64,000 bases of DNA from contig NC_066273.1 of assembly GCF_905404315.1 (NCBI RefSeq), positions 10,540,001 through 10,604,000 of the forward strand, given 5' to 3'. The notes under the pieces were generated by a model that worked only from the letters and a program-made list of their open reading frames with translations, had not been told where the DNA came from and searched no databases. Position numbers and translations under genes: made by a program. This document shows positions 10,868 to 21,245 of this stretch, piece by piece. This DNA is from Leptidea sinapis. Lineage: Eukaryota > Arthropoda > Insecta > Lepidoptera > Pieridae. Position 1 is the first letter of the stretch, and each line of letters begins with the position of its first letter.

Positions 10868-13312
10868 GATAATCAGACCCCGGGATATAAGGTGCGCCAT
10901 CAAGACTCTGAAACCCTACAAGTCAAGCGGTCTAGACAACATTTTTCCAGCGCTTCTTCAAAAAGGCCTGGATATCCTAGTACCGCTACTAGTCAAGATA
11001 TACCGGGTAAGCTTTGCCTGGGGCTATCTTCCAGAGCAATGGACTAGGGCTAAAGTACTATTTATACCTAAGGCAGGCAGAAAGGACTACTCCCTGCCAA
11101 GCTCCTTCAGACCCATTAGCCTAACCTCCTTTCTCCTAAAGGTTATTGAGAAAGTCTTGGACAGACACATAAGAGAGCATGCTCTAAGCCTAAAGCCCAT
11201 TCATAGTTCTCAACACGCCTACTGTAGAGGCAGGTCTACAGAAACGGCCCTTCTACAACTTGTGGATAGAGTCGAGAAGGCGTTACAAGACAAACAGATT
11301 GCACTTTGTGCGTTTCTAGACATTGAGGGCGCCTTTGACAATACCCCGACAGACACGCTAGTGAAGGGACTAATTAACAAAAATGTAGACTCCACCACTG
11401 TCAAATGGGTAAGGTCAATGCTCTCAAATCGCAAAGCTCTAATCTCCCTCCATGGGACATCACTGGGGCTATACACTACGCGAGGTTGCCCACAAGGTGG
11501 CGTTCTTTCGCCACTTCTATGGACACTAGCAGTAGACGAACTACTTAGTAAGCTGGCAGAACTCAGAATTGATGCACTAGGGTACGCAGACGACCTAGTT
11601 ATTATCGTCAGAGGTTTCTGCCAAAGCTTACTAAGCTCTATACTGCAAAAGGCGCTAAACACCATCTCACAGTGGTGTACAGCCAACAAGCTGTCAGTCA
11701 ACGCAGGAAAGACTGTTATTGTGCCATTCATGAGGAAACGGACACTTAACAAACTGAAGTCTCCCACCTTGAACGGCTCTACTTTGGAATTCTCAGCTGA
11801 GGTTAAGTATCTGGGAGTCACATTCGACCAGAAACTCACATGGAATTCTCACATCGACAAAGCCGTGAAAAAGGCTAAAACCACCTTGGGTGTATGTCGA
11901 CGTCTGGTAGGGAGACATTGGGGAATGCGCCCCAAGATCCTCCTATGGCTATTCAAAGCAATTGTGAGACCAACAATCACATACGCCTCCATTGTGTGGT
12001 GGAACAAAGCCAACCAGAAAACAACTGCAGACAGACTAAATAGCCTGCAGAGACTTGCCTGTATGTTGGTAACCGGAGCCATGACGTCTTCTCCTGGTGC
12101 GGCCATTGAAGCAATGCTAAACCTACCGCCTCTTCCACTGTTCATACAGCAAGAGGCGAAGGCAAGCATGCTGAGGGCAATCGCCCAGGGGGGTTCATGT
12201 AACTGGATGTCGCAAACGCTTAGGACCTTAGAGGACTCAGTTCTGCGAGACCACATATTAGGCATGTTACCTGATCAGATGATTCCACAATTAATCTCTG
12301 TTAAACGCTATATCGTGGAACTACCTTCCAGGGACGACTGGATGAACAACAAAGTCACGTGGAAGAACGGGAGCCTCATGTGGTTCACCGATGGGTCCAA
12401 AATGGAAAATGAAGTCGGCTGTGGGGTCTATGGAGAACGCCCCAGGTTTAAATCCAGCACAAACCTGGGAAGCTTTACCTCCATATTTCAAGCAGAGGTG
12501 TACGCCATCCTGGAATGTGCGGAAACCAATATCCAAAAAGGCTACTTCAATCATAACATATACATTCACTCTGATAGTCAGGCAGCATTGTTGGCTTTAG
12601 ACGCTGACTTGACGTCGTCTAAGTTAGTCAATAATTGCGTCGAATGCCTGAATTCATTAGGCATGAAAAACAGAGTGATTCTCAGATGGGTCCCAGGGCA
12701 CGCCGGAATCATAGGCAATGAAATGGCCGATGAGCTCGCAAAAGCTGGGGCTAAAGCAGTCCGATATGGTCCGGAACCCATTTGTGGACTGCCAAAGAGC
12801 GCCATCCGACACACCCTGAGTAACCAATGTAAACAAGAAGCACTTAAACGCTGGAACAACTCTTCAGGTTTAAACCACTCTAAAGCACTGATAAGGGCAT
12901 TCAACAGTAGCTACGCGAATGAAGCCCTATCATTGAACAGGAAAAATCTATGCATACTCACTAGGATGCTAACCGGGCACTGTCGCCTAAACAAGCACCT
13001 CAGTGTGGTCGGCATCAGAAGCGACAAGGCTTGCAGGTTCTGCCTTGAGGATGATGAAACACCTATTCATCTACTCTGCGACTGCGGCCCACTAATGCAT
13101 AAGCGTAACACAATCTTTGGCAACTACTTCGTACCACCAGATAGTGTTTGCAACACTCGCGTCAAGGAACTACTGCGGTTCGTAAAGGCGGTAGGGCTTG
13201 ACGATGAGCTTTAGTATGAGTGGCGAACACAATAGTCCAATTCTGGACGCGGTGTTACTAGGAACCTTTTAGGACCAGGAAATAGCCACCCTCTTCAAAT
13301 AATAATAATAAT
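10868..13312 (+). mobile_element. LOA/I-group LINE, 5'-truncated, long open frame
   Basis: This is a 5'-truncated non-LTR element with an RT-RNase H open frame (10869-13214), a short 3' UTR and an (AAT)n tail at 13299-13312. It is flanked by a 13-bp duplication. The PQGGVLSPLLW signature, the RNase H domain and the trinucleotide tail place it in the I superfamily, most like LOA-type elements; the assignment is by eye. A decayed relative lies at 56.1-56.7 kb and a second LOA-like element at 21.2-23.9 kb. The uninterrupted frame suggests a fairly recent insertion. Confidence 0.85.
10869..13214 (+). CDS. RT-RNase H polyprotein fragment (LOA-like)
   Basis: The frame is open from the truncation point to TAG at 13214 (about 780 codons) with no ATG at its head. 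RT blocks: FRPISLTSFLLKVIEKVL, CAFLDIEGAFDNTPTDTL, RGCPQGGVLSPLLWTLAVDE and the catalytic GYADDLVIIV; then KYLGVTFDQKLTWNSHIDKA. RNase H blocks: FTDGSKMENEVGCGVYG (first Asp), FQAEVYAILECAE (Glu), HSDSQAALLAL (Asp) and WVPGHAGIIGNEMADELAK (His/Asp). The end has a Zn-like pattern CRFC...HLLCDC. It would copy its own RNA if the missing endonuclease were supplied; as it stands it is a truncated copy. Confidence 0.85.
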   Translation: MIRPRDIRCAIKTLKPYKSSGLDNIFPALLQKGLDILVPLLVKIYRVSFAWGYLPEQWTRAKVLFIPKAGRKDYSLPSSFRPISLTSFLLKVIEKVLDRHIREHALSLKPIHSSQHAYCRGRSTETALLQLVDRVEKALQDKQIALCAFLDIEGAFDNTPTDTLVKGLINKNVDSTTVKWVRSMLSNRKALISLHGTSLGLYTTRGCPQGGVLSPLLWTLAVDELLSKLAELRIDALGYADDLVIIVRGFCQSLLSSILQKALNTISQWCTANKLSVNAGKTVIVPFMRKRTLNKLKSPTLNGSTLEFSAEVKYLGVTFDQKLTWNSHIDKAVKKAKTTLGVCRRLVGRHWGMRPKILLWLFKAIVRPTITYASIVWWNKANQKTTADRLNSLQRLACMLVTGAMTSSPGAAIEAMLNLPPLPLFIQQEAKASMLRAIAQGGSCNWMSQTLRTLEDSVLRDHILGMLPDQMIPQLISVKRYIVELPSRDDWMNNKVTWKNGSLMWFTDGSKMENEVGCGVYGERPRFKSSTNLGSFTSIFQAEVYAILECAETNIQKGYFNHNIYIHSDSQAALLALDADLTSSKLVNNCVECLNSLGMKNRVILRWVPGHAGIIGNEMADELAKAGAKAVRYGPEPICGLPKSAIRHTLSNQCKQEALKRWNNSSGLNHSKALIRAFNSSYANEALSLNRKNLCILTRMLTGHCRLNKHLSVVGIRSDKACRFCLEDDETPIHLLCDCGPLMHKRNTIFGNYFVPPDSVCNTRVKELLRFVKAVGLDDEL

Positions 13313-13354
13313 AATCAGACAGACACAAATACTTCAAAAATCTTAGAATTGGTG

Positions 13355-13810
13355 TCAGCGAGTTCAAATTCAAATTTTTTTAACTTATTAAAAGTCGAAT
13401 ACTAAGTGAAATGAAACTACAACCCGGATTCGGAAATTTATGCCTCAGACCCAAGAAGAACGGGCACAAGAAACTCGGCGAGCTTTTTTTTTTATAAAAT
13501 ATCGATACAATCAATATTTTAAATAGACTGACGCACCGGCGTCCATTCCCAATCTATGGTAAGTAATTAAGAAAGTCATTTATTTTATAGTACTTACTTT
13601 TACCACATAAACGACTTTTAACAACTATTTCGAACATTTTCTGGGATCATGTTGTAAAAGCATATGCATCGCCCCACAAGCCTTACTAACTTGACTTAGC
13701 CGAACAGTAGTGGGCATTATGGTTATGACACTTTCTAGCAAATTCACTTAGCTATGTGCTTATGTACCTACATAACATTAACAAGAATATATCGAGAGGC
13801 AAAGTTAATA
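13355..13810 (-). mobile_element. LINE B-type 3' relic
   Basis: In reverse sense this resembles the 3' half of the element at 17.75-18.25 kb: tail motif GAGTTTCTTGTGCCCGTTCT near 13465-13485, then the SIN/D-like C-terminal region and sequence matching the TATGCTTCTACATC stretch. It has many stops and indels. Confidence 0.6.
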
Positions 13811-13869
13811 GTATTTTATGCAACATTTGTTTATTAACGCTCGTGACGTCATCCATTGCGATGTTCGAC

Positions 13870-13990
13870 TCAACCAATTAAAATTCAAATATTTTTATTC
13901 AAAATAGGATTCAAAATCACTTATTGAACGTCAAAAACTACCACCCATTCAAAAGAGACTGCCTCAGACCTGAGAAGAATGCCACTCGTG
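13870..13990 (-). mobile_element. LINE B-type 3' UTR fragment
   Basis: It is nearly identical to 17755-17855: TTCAAATATTTTTATTCAAA, then CCACCCATTCAAAAGAGACT and CCTGAGAAGAATG. Only the 3' UTR is present, a strongly 5'-truncated copy. Confidence 0.75.
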
Positions 13991-14082
13991 TTTTTACCTA
14001 GTTATACAACGTGTCGCATATAATCGCATACGGCTAGCCGTAGAAAAAAGATTATTTATTTACCTTCTTCTTGGAAGTCAGC

Positions 14083-15012
14083 CCTTGTTTGATGATGCCG
14101 TATACACGGGCCATGCACGTCTCTCTCGGGAAATTGTCGACCAGTGCCGGGAGAAACTTGTGTCTTCTATCGAGTCCTCTCTTGAGAAGGTCGCGGAATG
14201 GGGTAAATTGAACCTTGTCCAATTTAACCCCCAGAAGACTCAAGTTTGCGCGTTTACCACTAAAAAAACCCCATTTGTCGCATCACCACTCTTCGACAAC
14301 ACTTCCCTAAAAGCCTCGTCTAGTATCGGAATACTGGGTCTCGAAATCTCGAGCGATTGCCAATTCCGTGGCCATCTGGAGGGCAAAGCCAAATTGGCTT
14401 CAAAGAAACTGGGCGTCATTAATAGAGCACGGCAATACTTCAAGCCGGCCCACATTCTAGCGCTGTACAAAGCGCAGGTCCGGCCACACATGGAGTATTG
14501 CTGTCATCTCTGGTCTGGCGCACCCCAGTATCAGCTCGATCCATTTGACCGCGTACAACGCAGAGCAGCGCGAATTGTCGGGGACCCAGTACTCTGTGAA
14601 CGGCTGGATCACTTGGCGTTGCGTAGAGACGTCGCTTCATTGTGTGTCTTCTACCGCATTTATCACGGGGAGTGTTCCGAAGAGCTGTTTTACCTAATTC
14701 CTGCCGCCGAATTCCACCTTCGCACGACACGCCACAAGTTAGGTTATCATCCTCACCATCTGGATGTGTGGCGGTCCTCCACAGTGCGGTTTACAAGCTT
14801 TCTTCCACGTACTACAAAGCTGTGGAATGAACTTCCTTGTGCGGTGTTTCCGGGACAATACGACATGGGTACCTTCAAAAAAAGCGCGTACACCTTCCTT
14901 AAAGGCCGGCAACGCTCCTGTGATTCCTCTGGTGTTGCAAGAGAGTATGGGCGGCGGTAATCACTTAACAACAGGTGACCCGTACGCTCGTTTGTCCTCC
15001 TATTCCATAAAA
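14083..15012 (+). mobile_element. LINE family A copy, best preserved
   Basis: One frame is open from 14085 to 14960 (291 codons), starting at the degraded FADD box (MFDDAVYTGHA) and running through LEKVAEWGKLNLVQFNPQKT, ILGLEISSDCQFRGHLEGKA, YKAQVRPHMEYCCHLWSG and FLPRTTKLWNELPCAVFP to a stop before the 3' UTR. The tail is TCCTATTCCATA plus A-run at 15000-15019. The endonuclease and RT core are absent (5' truncation). It is the reference copy for comparing the eight other family A fragments here, all on the + strand. Confidence 0.85.
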
Positions 15013-15264
15013 AAAAAAGATTTTGTTGTCTGAGGCACCAAAACAACTGTACCCATAAACCTAACGGGGCTTTTTCTTGTAATCGAGTATATTGAAAAAT
15101 GATTTAAATATTCTTCTTTTATTATAGTTTGGTGACGGTCTTGTTACCAATGCTCTAAATAAATAAACCAAAAAAATAACTGTGCGTTTTTGGCGACATC
15201 CGCTGTATAAATGACAGATAAAAGTAGAGGATCTGAGAGAGAGGAGTAGAAAAAATGTTTATTT

Positions 15265-15600
15265 TTTTAAATTTTGCTGTCAGATTCTTTAGGACCTAGG
15301 TTATAAATAGCGCGAATAGTCCTCTTCTGCCGAACAAAGATGGTATTAATATCAGCCGCACTGCCCCATAACTATATACGATAGGACATAATACTATAAA
15401 AATAACTAAAGAAAACTAGTCGCGCCGTATCAAAGATCCTATGCTGCCAATGATGTTCTATACATAAGAACGTCATTGTATGCCGCAGAACAAGTCTATT
15501 ATAATATGGGAGCCCATTGTTATTGGAAATAAAGAATAATGCTAAGAAATATAGCAGATTCCACCGGTTTTATCACATTTAATATGGTTTGTCGTTGTCA
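15265..15600 (-). mobile_element. LINE B relic, RT C-terminal part
   Basis: It aligns by eye with 18250-18590 (TTCTTTAGGACCTAGGTTAT, GATGGTATTAATATC, GCCGCACTGCCCCATAAC), with scattered indels. No open frame remains. It is in the same orientation as the other - strand LINE B copies nearby. Confidence 0.7.
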
Positions 15601-17240
15601 AACAAATCAAATAAGTGTTTATGTCACTTTTAATACGTTTCTTAGTTTTCTATAGCTACAGATTTAGACATATTTTTCGGACTGATCTAATAATAATATT
15701 TGTGTATATTTATGCGAGTGTGCAACATGGCGACTATAAGTTAGGATTTCTTCACTGAAACTAACGCCATCTGTATGCCTATATAGAAACGGAGTTTAAA
15801 ACTGACAGTTTTAGTAAATTATAATATAATTTCGCATTTTGAAATAAATTAACTCCTTGTTACATGGATTAGATAACAGAGTACTTTTAGTTATACTTGT
15901 GTTATTTCAGTTGAAGTAAATTAAAAAACAAAATAGTAAATAGAAAAAACAATGCCGTAAATACACCTACATGCATTGCTGTAGTACTGTAATACACACG
16001 GAAAACGTTGCACTATCCGGCGTCCAGATGGCACTAACGGGTAAGAAAATTTTAAAGCCCCGAGTTGCCTATGTCAGTGTATCTATTCTACTTTTTCATC
16101 GCGCATTTTTAAGCGCGCAGAATAATAATTCTGAGATAACTCTTACAAATGTAAGAGTTTTTATTAATTAAATAAATATTTAAATTATATGGTGTAAAGG
16201 GCTATTGAAATATGAATGAAACGCTTAAGGTAACAATTATATTTTTGATAAGGCCGAATTCTAAATCTGTTGAAATAGCTTTCCAATTAGCACAATATTT
16301 ATAAATTATATTCGTATTTTAGGCTTCAGTAATTTATCATTATATAAGTGAAGGGTTAATGTTCCTTTTCCTATCTGTATATCCTGTCTAATTTTGTATC
16401 GATGTAAATTTTATAAAATATTGTCATCTTTCATTCTTCAGAACCATATTAAAGTTTAAATATTTGTTGTGTAAGTAGTAAGTATATATGTATATTTATG
16501 AAATTTTTATTATCCGTTTCAATCCTCTTTCTACTTGTCTGATCCTTTCCCGTGTTCCGTATCCTTTTTTAACGTATTAATCTTTAATTTACGTTATTGG
16601 CAAAAAGTAAACGCTATTGCCAAAAAAAGAAAAAAAAAGTGAAGGGGATAAACTATACCGGATACTTTTACCTGTAAAAAGGATAATAGGATTCTATTAC
16701 ATACATACATTGTTTTTTTACATCTCAAAGGGATAAGGCATTTCTTCGATGAAAGCTCCCAGCATAAAATCATTACTGATCATTGTTTTTATAAAAGTAT
16801 TATAGTTAGATGCTTAAAATACACTGAAATGATAGTCTGTCATGCTGTGAAGATATTTACATCAGAAACTACAAAAAATCAGTCATATAAAATAAACAAG
16901 ATTTAAATAACAAAGTTAACAGAAATATTTATGTATCTTTAATGTTAATCACTTAAAACTCACAACAATCACTGGTTGATAAAACACAAGATTCTAAATA
17001 AAAAAAAATACTTTTTAAGACTTGACTGACCACCGATCAACTTATCATGCTTAACAATTATTTGTATCAAGTACTTTTACTTTTATTTGTTAAATTATAA
17101 GTATTATCTGTATAGCTAAGTTTCTAACGATTGTGAACTATTTTTCTTTTGTTAAATTAACTCTGTTGGTGTAGACTAAATTTAGCAATTGTACAAACCT
17201 CAGTGGTTTTTATTGCTTTGAAACCTGCATGTAATTTTTT
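15600..17240. other. AT-rich stretch downstream of the ETAA1-like gene
   Basis: No convincing gene is seen. A 66-codon open segment at 15971-16171 lacks recognisable motifs. The rest is AT-rich with simple A/T runs. Confidence 0.5.
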
Positions 17241-17246
17241 TTTATT
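17241..17246 (-). promoter_or_regulatory. Poly(A) signal of the ETAA1-like gene
   Basis: AATAAA on the minus strand lies 35-40 bases after the stop codon of the terminal exon. Confidence 0.6.
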
Positions 17247-17280
17247 AATAAATAAATAGAAAAAAAATACACAGTTCCTT

Positions 17281-17639
17281 TTAACTTTTCACTTGAGGGT
17301 TCCTCTTTCTTAATTTCAACAAAGCATCTCTTCTCTTCTTTTCTATTAATGATTTAATATCTTCTGTATCAGTTTTTTGATTGTTAATTAATTTCTGTGA
17401 ATTCACATCTATATTCATAGGTAAATTATCTAAATGATTGCTTCTTTTTACATTTGAACTGGCAATTTTCGGCTGAAAGGTATTTTTCTTGGTAATCCTT
17501 TTCTGTTGAGTTTCATTGGCCTCAGGACATTGTGATGCAGTAAATGGTAGAAGTCTCTTGGCTAATAACTTTTCCCTTGCTTGCTGATGCTTCTTTTTTA
17601 TCTCATCTGGAGTGCAGGTGATGGATGAATCAACTGTAA
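17281..17639 (-). CDS. ETAA1-like protein, terminal exon (RPA-binding end)
   Basis: Acceptor TATTCCAG precedes the exon (minus strand); it starts with TT, completing the GTT codon begun in exon 2, then 118 codons and stop TAA at 17283-17281. It encodes residues 361-478. CTPDEIKKKHQQAREKLLAK (from residue 368) has the shape of the RPA32-binding helix found at the ETAA1 C-terminus (acidic start, then basic/alanine repeats), and a second basic helix, LIEKKRRDALLKLRKRNPQV, ends the protein. Length and phase fit exactly. The RPA role is inferred from the family; the exon itself is well supported. Confidence 0.75.
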
Positions 17640-17751
17640 CTGGAATATCATAACAGTGAATTACTTAAAAAAAAATATTCTAATGGAATTATTTAAAGTA
17701 ATTCAAATCATGTCCACCACATCGGAAATAAGTGGAGCTCTGAAAGGGAAG

Positions 17752-18955
17752 AAATTCAAATTCAAATATTTTTATTCAAAATAGGATTTAAAATCACTTA
17801 TTGAACGTCAAAAACTACCACCCATTCAAAAGAGACTGCCTCAGACCTGAGAAGAATGGGCGCAAGAAACTGTGATATCCTACAATAAACATTTATAATT
17901 AAACAGCCTGAGGGTGGTCGTATTATTCCCAGTCCATGGTGTCATTAAGAAAATCGTTTATGCTATAGGAACCTCTCCCACACAATCGTTTTTTAACAAT
18001 TCTTTTAAATTTCGTAACACATTTGTTTTGTACATTTTCTTGGTACAATATGATGTAGAAGCATATACATCGCACAACAAAAGACTTACTAACTTGACCC
18101 AAACGAGTAGTAGGCATAACAAGTTTATGTTTGTTCCTCGTGTTAACATTATGAATGTCACAGTTTCTAGAAAATTCCTCAATGTGCTTATGAACATACA
18201 TAACATTATCAAAAATGTATTGAGAAGCAACAGTCAAAATGTTCATTTCTTTAAATTTTTCTCTTAATGATTCTTTAGGACCTAGGTTATAAATCGCGCG
18301 AATAGCCCTCTTCTGCATCACAAAGATGGTATTAATATCGGCCGCACTGCCCCATAACAATATACCATAGGACATAATACTATGAAAATAACAGTATACT
18401 AGTAGCGCCGTATCTATGTCAGTTAACCGTCTAATTTTCTTAACCGCATATGCTGCAGAACTAAGCTTATTCGCCAATCCTTCAATATGAGGGCCCCATT
18501 GCAATTTGGAATCAAGAGTAATGCCAAGAAATACAGCAGATTCCACTGGTTTTACCACCTCTCCATTTAATAAAATATTTGCATCTACATTTTTGACATT
18601 TGGCGCGGTAAATTTAATATATTTGGTTTTATGACTATTTACCAATAAGTTATTGGCGCTAAATCAGTACACGATGTCAGATAGAGCATTGTTTACTTCG
18701 TCATATAAAACTAGGGCTTCGTTTCACTTTGAATATAAGTGAAGTGTCATCCGCAAACAATACCACCTTGTGCTTTTTTAGGATAAATAAGGAAGAGGAA
18801 GGGTCCAAGAATAGACCCTTGTGGTACCCCCATACCAAGAAGAGTTCCAGTAGATCTCCTGCCATTCACCTCAACCCTCTGAATTCTATTATTTAAATAT
18901 GAGATCAGAAGATCAAGTGCAGATCCTGTTATACCATGGTGACATAGCTTCATGG
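17752..18955 (-). mobile_element. LINE B copy in ETAA1-like intron 2
   Basis: This copy is in the sense orientation to the host gene. Open pieces: 18953-18747 (NNRIQRVEVNGRRSTG, GVPQGSILGPFLFLIY) and 18645-17923 (VFLGITLDSKLQWGPHIEGL, FHSIMSYGILLWGSAADINT, SYSINDFLNDTMDW). A frame break sits around the FADD box (18650-18750). The C-terminus SYSINDFLND supports a Daphne-like assignment. The 3' UTR (17755-17890) ends in a repeated TTCAAATTCAAAT. The 5' end is truncated inside the RT domain. Confidence 0.85.
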
Positions 18956-18959
18956 TCAG

Positions 18960-20795
18960 GCATTGACTCTCTCAGCAGTCAATTATTATACTCTTCTAAT
19001 TGCAAAAGACAATGATAATCTTGTCTAACCCTATATCATTGCCTAGGTTATCTGTTTTAAGTAGGTGATACAATTTACTATGCAGCCAATTTTTGATAAA
19101 TTTCAAATGAATTTACAGATAACATTTGAACATAGGCTGGCTTTTAAAACTACTAGAATTAACAACCAGCCAATTTTATTAATGACAATCATATTAACAT
19201 TTATTTCTCTTTCTATTTATTTTTCTTCTTAATTTTACATATCCCTTAGACTGTCTATAAAGAAGCTTTTATTTGGCTCAAACAACTCTCTTTTGTAACA
19301 TAAAACTAGTTATAGAGATGCCAGTAGCATGGCATTGAAGACTATAAAAAAATTAATATCTCTGATGATAAATGATAATGGGTTGGTCTAATTTGTCAAT
19401 CTCTGAACACAAAAGAATCTTCACAATAGTTGTGATAGATATGAAACCTGCTACCAAAACACCAATAATTTAAATCCAAGAAGAAATAGAGTAAACAGGG
19501 AAAATGTGGTCAGGAGAAATAATAAATGAAAAATATGGACTAGAAATAAACCCGCTTTCTTCTTGACAAACTTGATGTCTAGGCCTAACATTAAGCAGTT
19601 CTACTCAGTGTGCACTCTGTAAAAAGTTGTGAAGTCTGTAAGGAGACCCTTGCAAGACATGGTAATAGAGCTGTAAGCAGAAGACCAGAACCCCAAACTA
19701 AGCTTTCCACCCGTGGAAAAATAAAACAGACAACACCACCTGAAATCGAGCCAATTGTGGTAATATGCTACAAGCACCAGGAAAAAGACACAAGCTATGC
19801 TTAATCACTCTTCATATATAGTCAAAAATAATCTTACTGTTCGAGTCATTTGGTAAGCACTCTCGAATGCAACCCGAGAAGCACGGGTTCCAGTCACTCA
19901 TCATTCATAAATTTTATTTCAGAACCATTTAAATGCAGTTTCTGGCGAATAGCCTAGTCCCTGGAGTGACCCCAATAAAACCCAAGATCTTTTGAGTTCT
20001 TTATTACAAAAGGACTAAAAGACAATATATGAAACCAGAACCCTGCTACTACAACTCATCAGATCATACATGTGTATTACAATATTAGCATGTTGACGGT
20101 TATTCAAAATCAGGGACACTAAAAAAATACGGAACAAATATTTAGACTGGCAATTTTAAGTGAGTGTGAAAAGATATATAAATTAAAGGTAGGTTTAAAA
20201 ATATCAGATGACCTAGAAAATGCAACAAAAACACCCACATCAATAATCCAAGAGGCATGCTGGATATCCAGTCCTAAAATTTATGTCAAAATAGAACATG
20301 CTTCTTTCCTTACAGAGTTAAATAGAAAAGCTGTTTCAGGAGAAAAACGAACTACATCAAATATGTACCAAACAAGGCATAGTGACAATAAAAGAAACTT
20401 TATTGGGGTGATAGCAATCCTGATACAAAAACTAAATGAATGTAGTAAAATCACACTTGAATAATAAATACAGGCACTCACTGCAACTGCTACAACCAAT
20501 AATTCTCTTTTGAAATTCACAATGGATGATAGACCCCAGCCTGACAAAACTCAGCTTAAGATGAACAATAGAATAAAAGTCTGAAGTTTATTCTCCTTAA
20601 ATGCAATGACCAAGGTGAAATCTGACAAAACCAAATGCTTAATGAAGATAACCAGATCTCTCCTTCACTTCAATAACTGTTAGGAGAGTCTGGAAAATGA
20701 TTAGACTCTCAAAGAAAAAGGTGGCTTTGATCTTTTAATAAAAAAGAAAAGCTGTTGCATCTTACAAAACGAACAATTTTTTAAAAGGCATAATA
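18960..20795. other. Intronic stretch of the ETAA1-like gene
   Basis: No family was recognised. Several mid-length open segments (for example 19610-19804 + and 20281-20547 -) have no motif I know. The base composition of 19.56-20.7 kb (A-rich, fewer T runs) is unlike its flanks and may be a decayed retroelement. Confidence 0.4.
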
Positions 20796-20799
20796 ATAT

Positions 20800-21150
20800 A
20801 CAATATTGTACTTTCATTGCTATTGCTATAAAATAATCATAATGTAGTCTCAGCCTGTCCGATCACTCAGATATTCAGCTGTGGAGTAATAGGATTTACA
20901 ACAGAGCCATTTTTTTATAAAACATTTTTAATTTATTTATAGATAATGCCTGAACAGTGGCTGGGACTTTAATATAAGTGTATACATTTATCCTTAAAGC
21001 TATTATGTATCTTTTGAAGCCTACTAGAATTAGTTACAATCAATCCCTTATTTCTAGTGTTATAATAATGAAAATCACTATTAAAAGCAATAAGGTGACA
21101 ATTTCGACGACATTTTCCTAACAACACTATACAATAGCATTTTAAGCTAT
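20800..21150 (-). mobile_element. LINE B 3' fragment
   Basis: The reverse complement matches 7930-8240 of the LINE B copy: AGTGATTTTCATTATTATAA, CATAATAGCTTTAAGG, then the CTGAATATCT and GGACAGGCTGAG region. Only the C-terminal tail and first part of the 3' UTR are kept. It lies in ETAA1-like intron 2. Confidence 0.8.
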
Positions 21151-21245
21151 GAGGATACAGAGCACAATAGTACTGTGATGTGTTTCTTCATCTGTAGGTG
21201 TCACAAATATAATAATAGCCTTGCTACCTATTTTAAATACCTTAA

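Noticed and set aside
11219..12904. Long minus-strand open frames (up to 206 codons)
   Set aside because: Antisense shadows of the LOA-like RT-RNase H frame.
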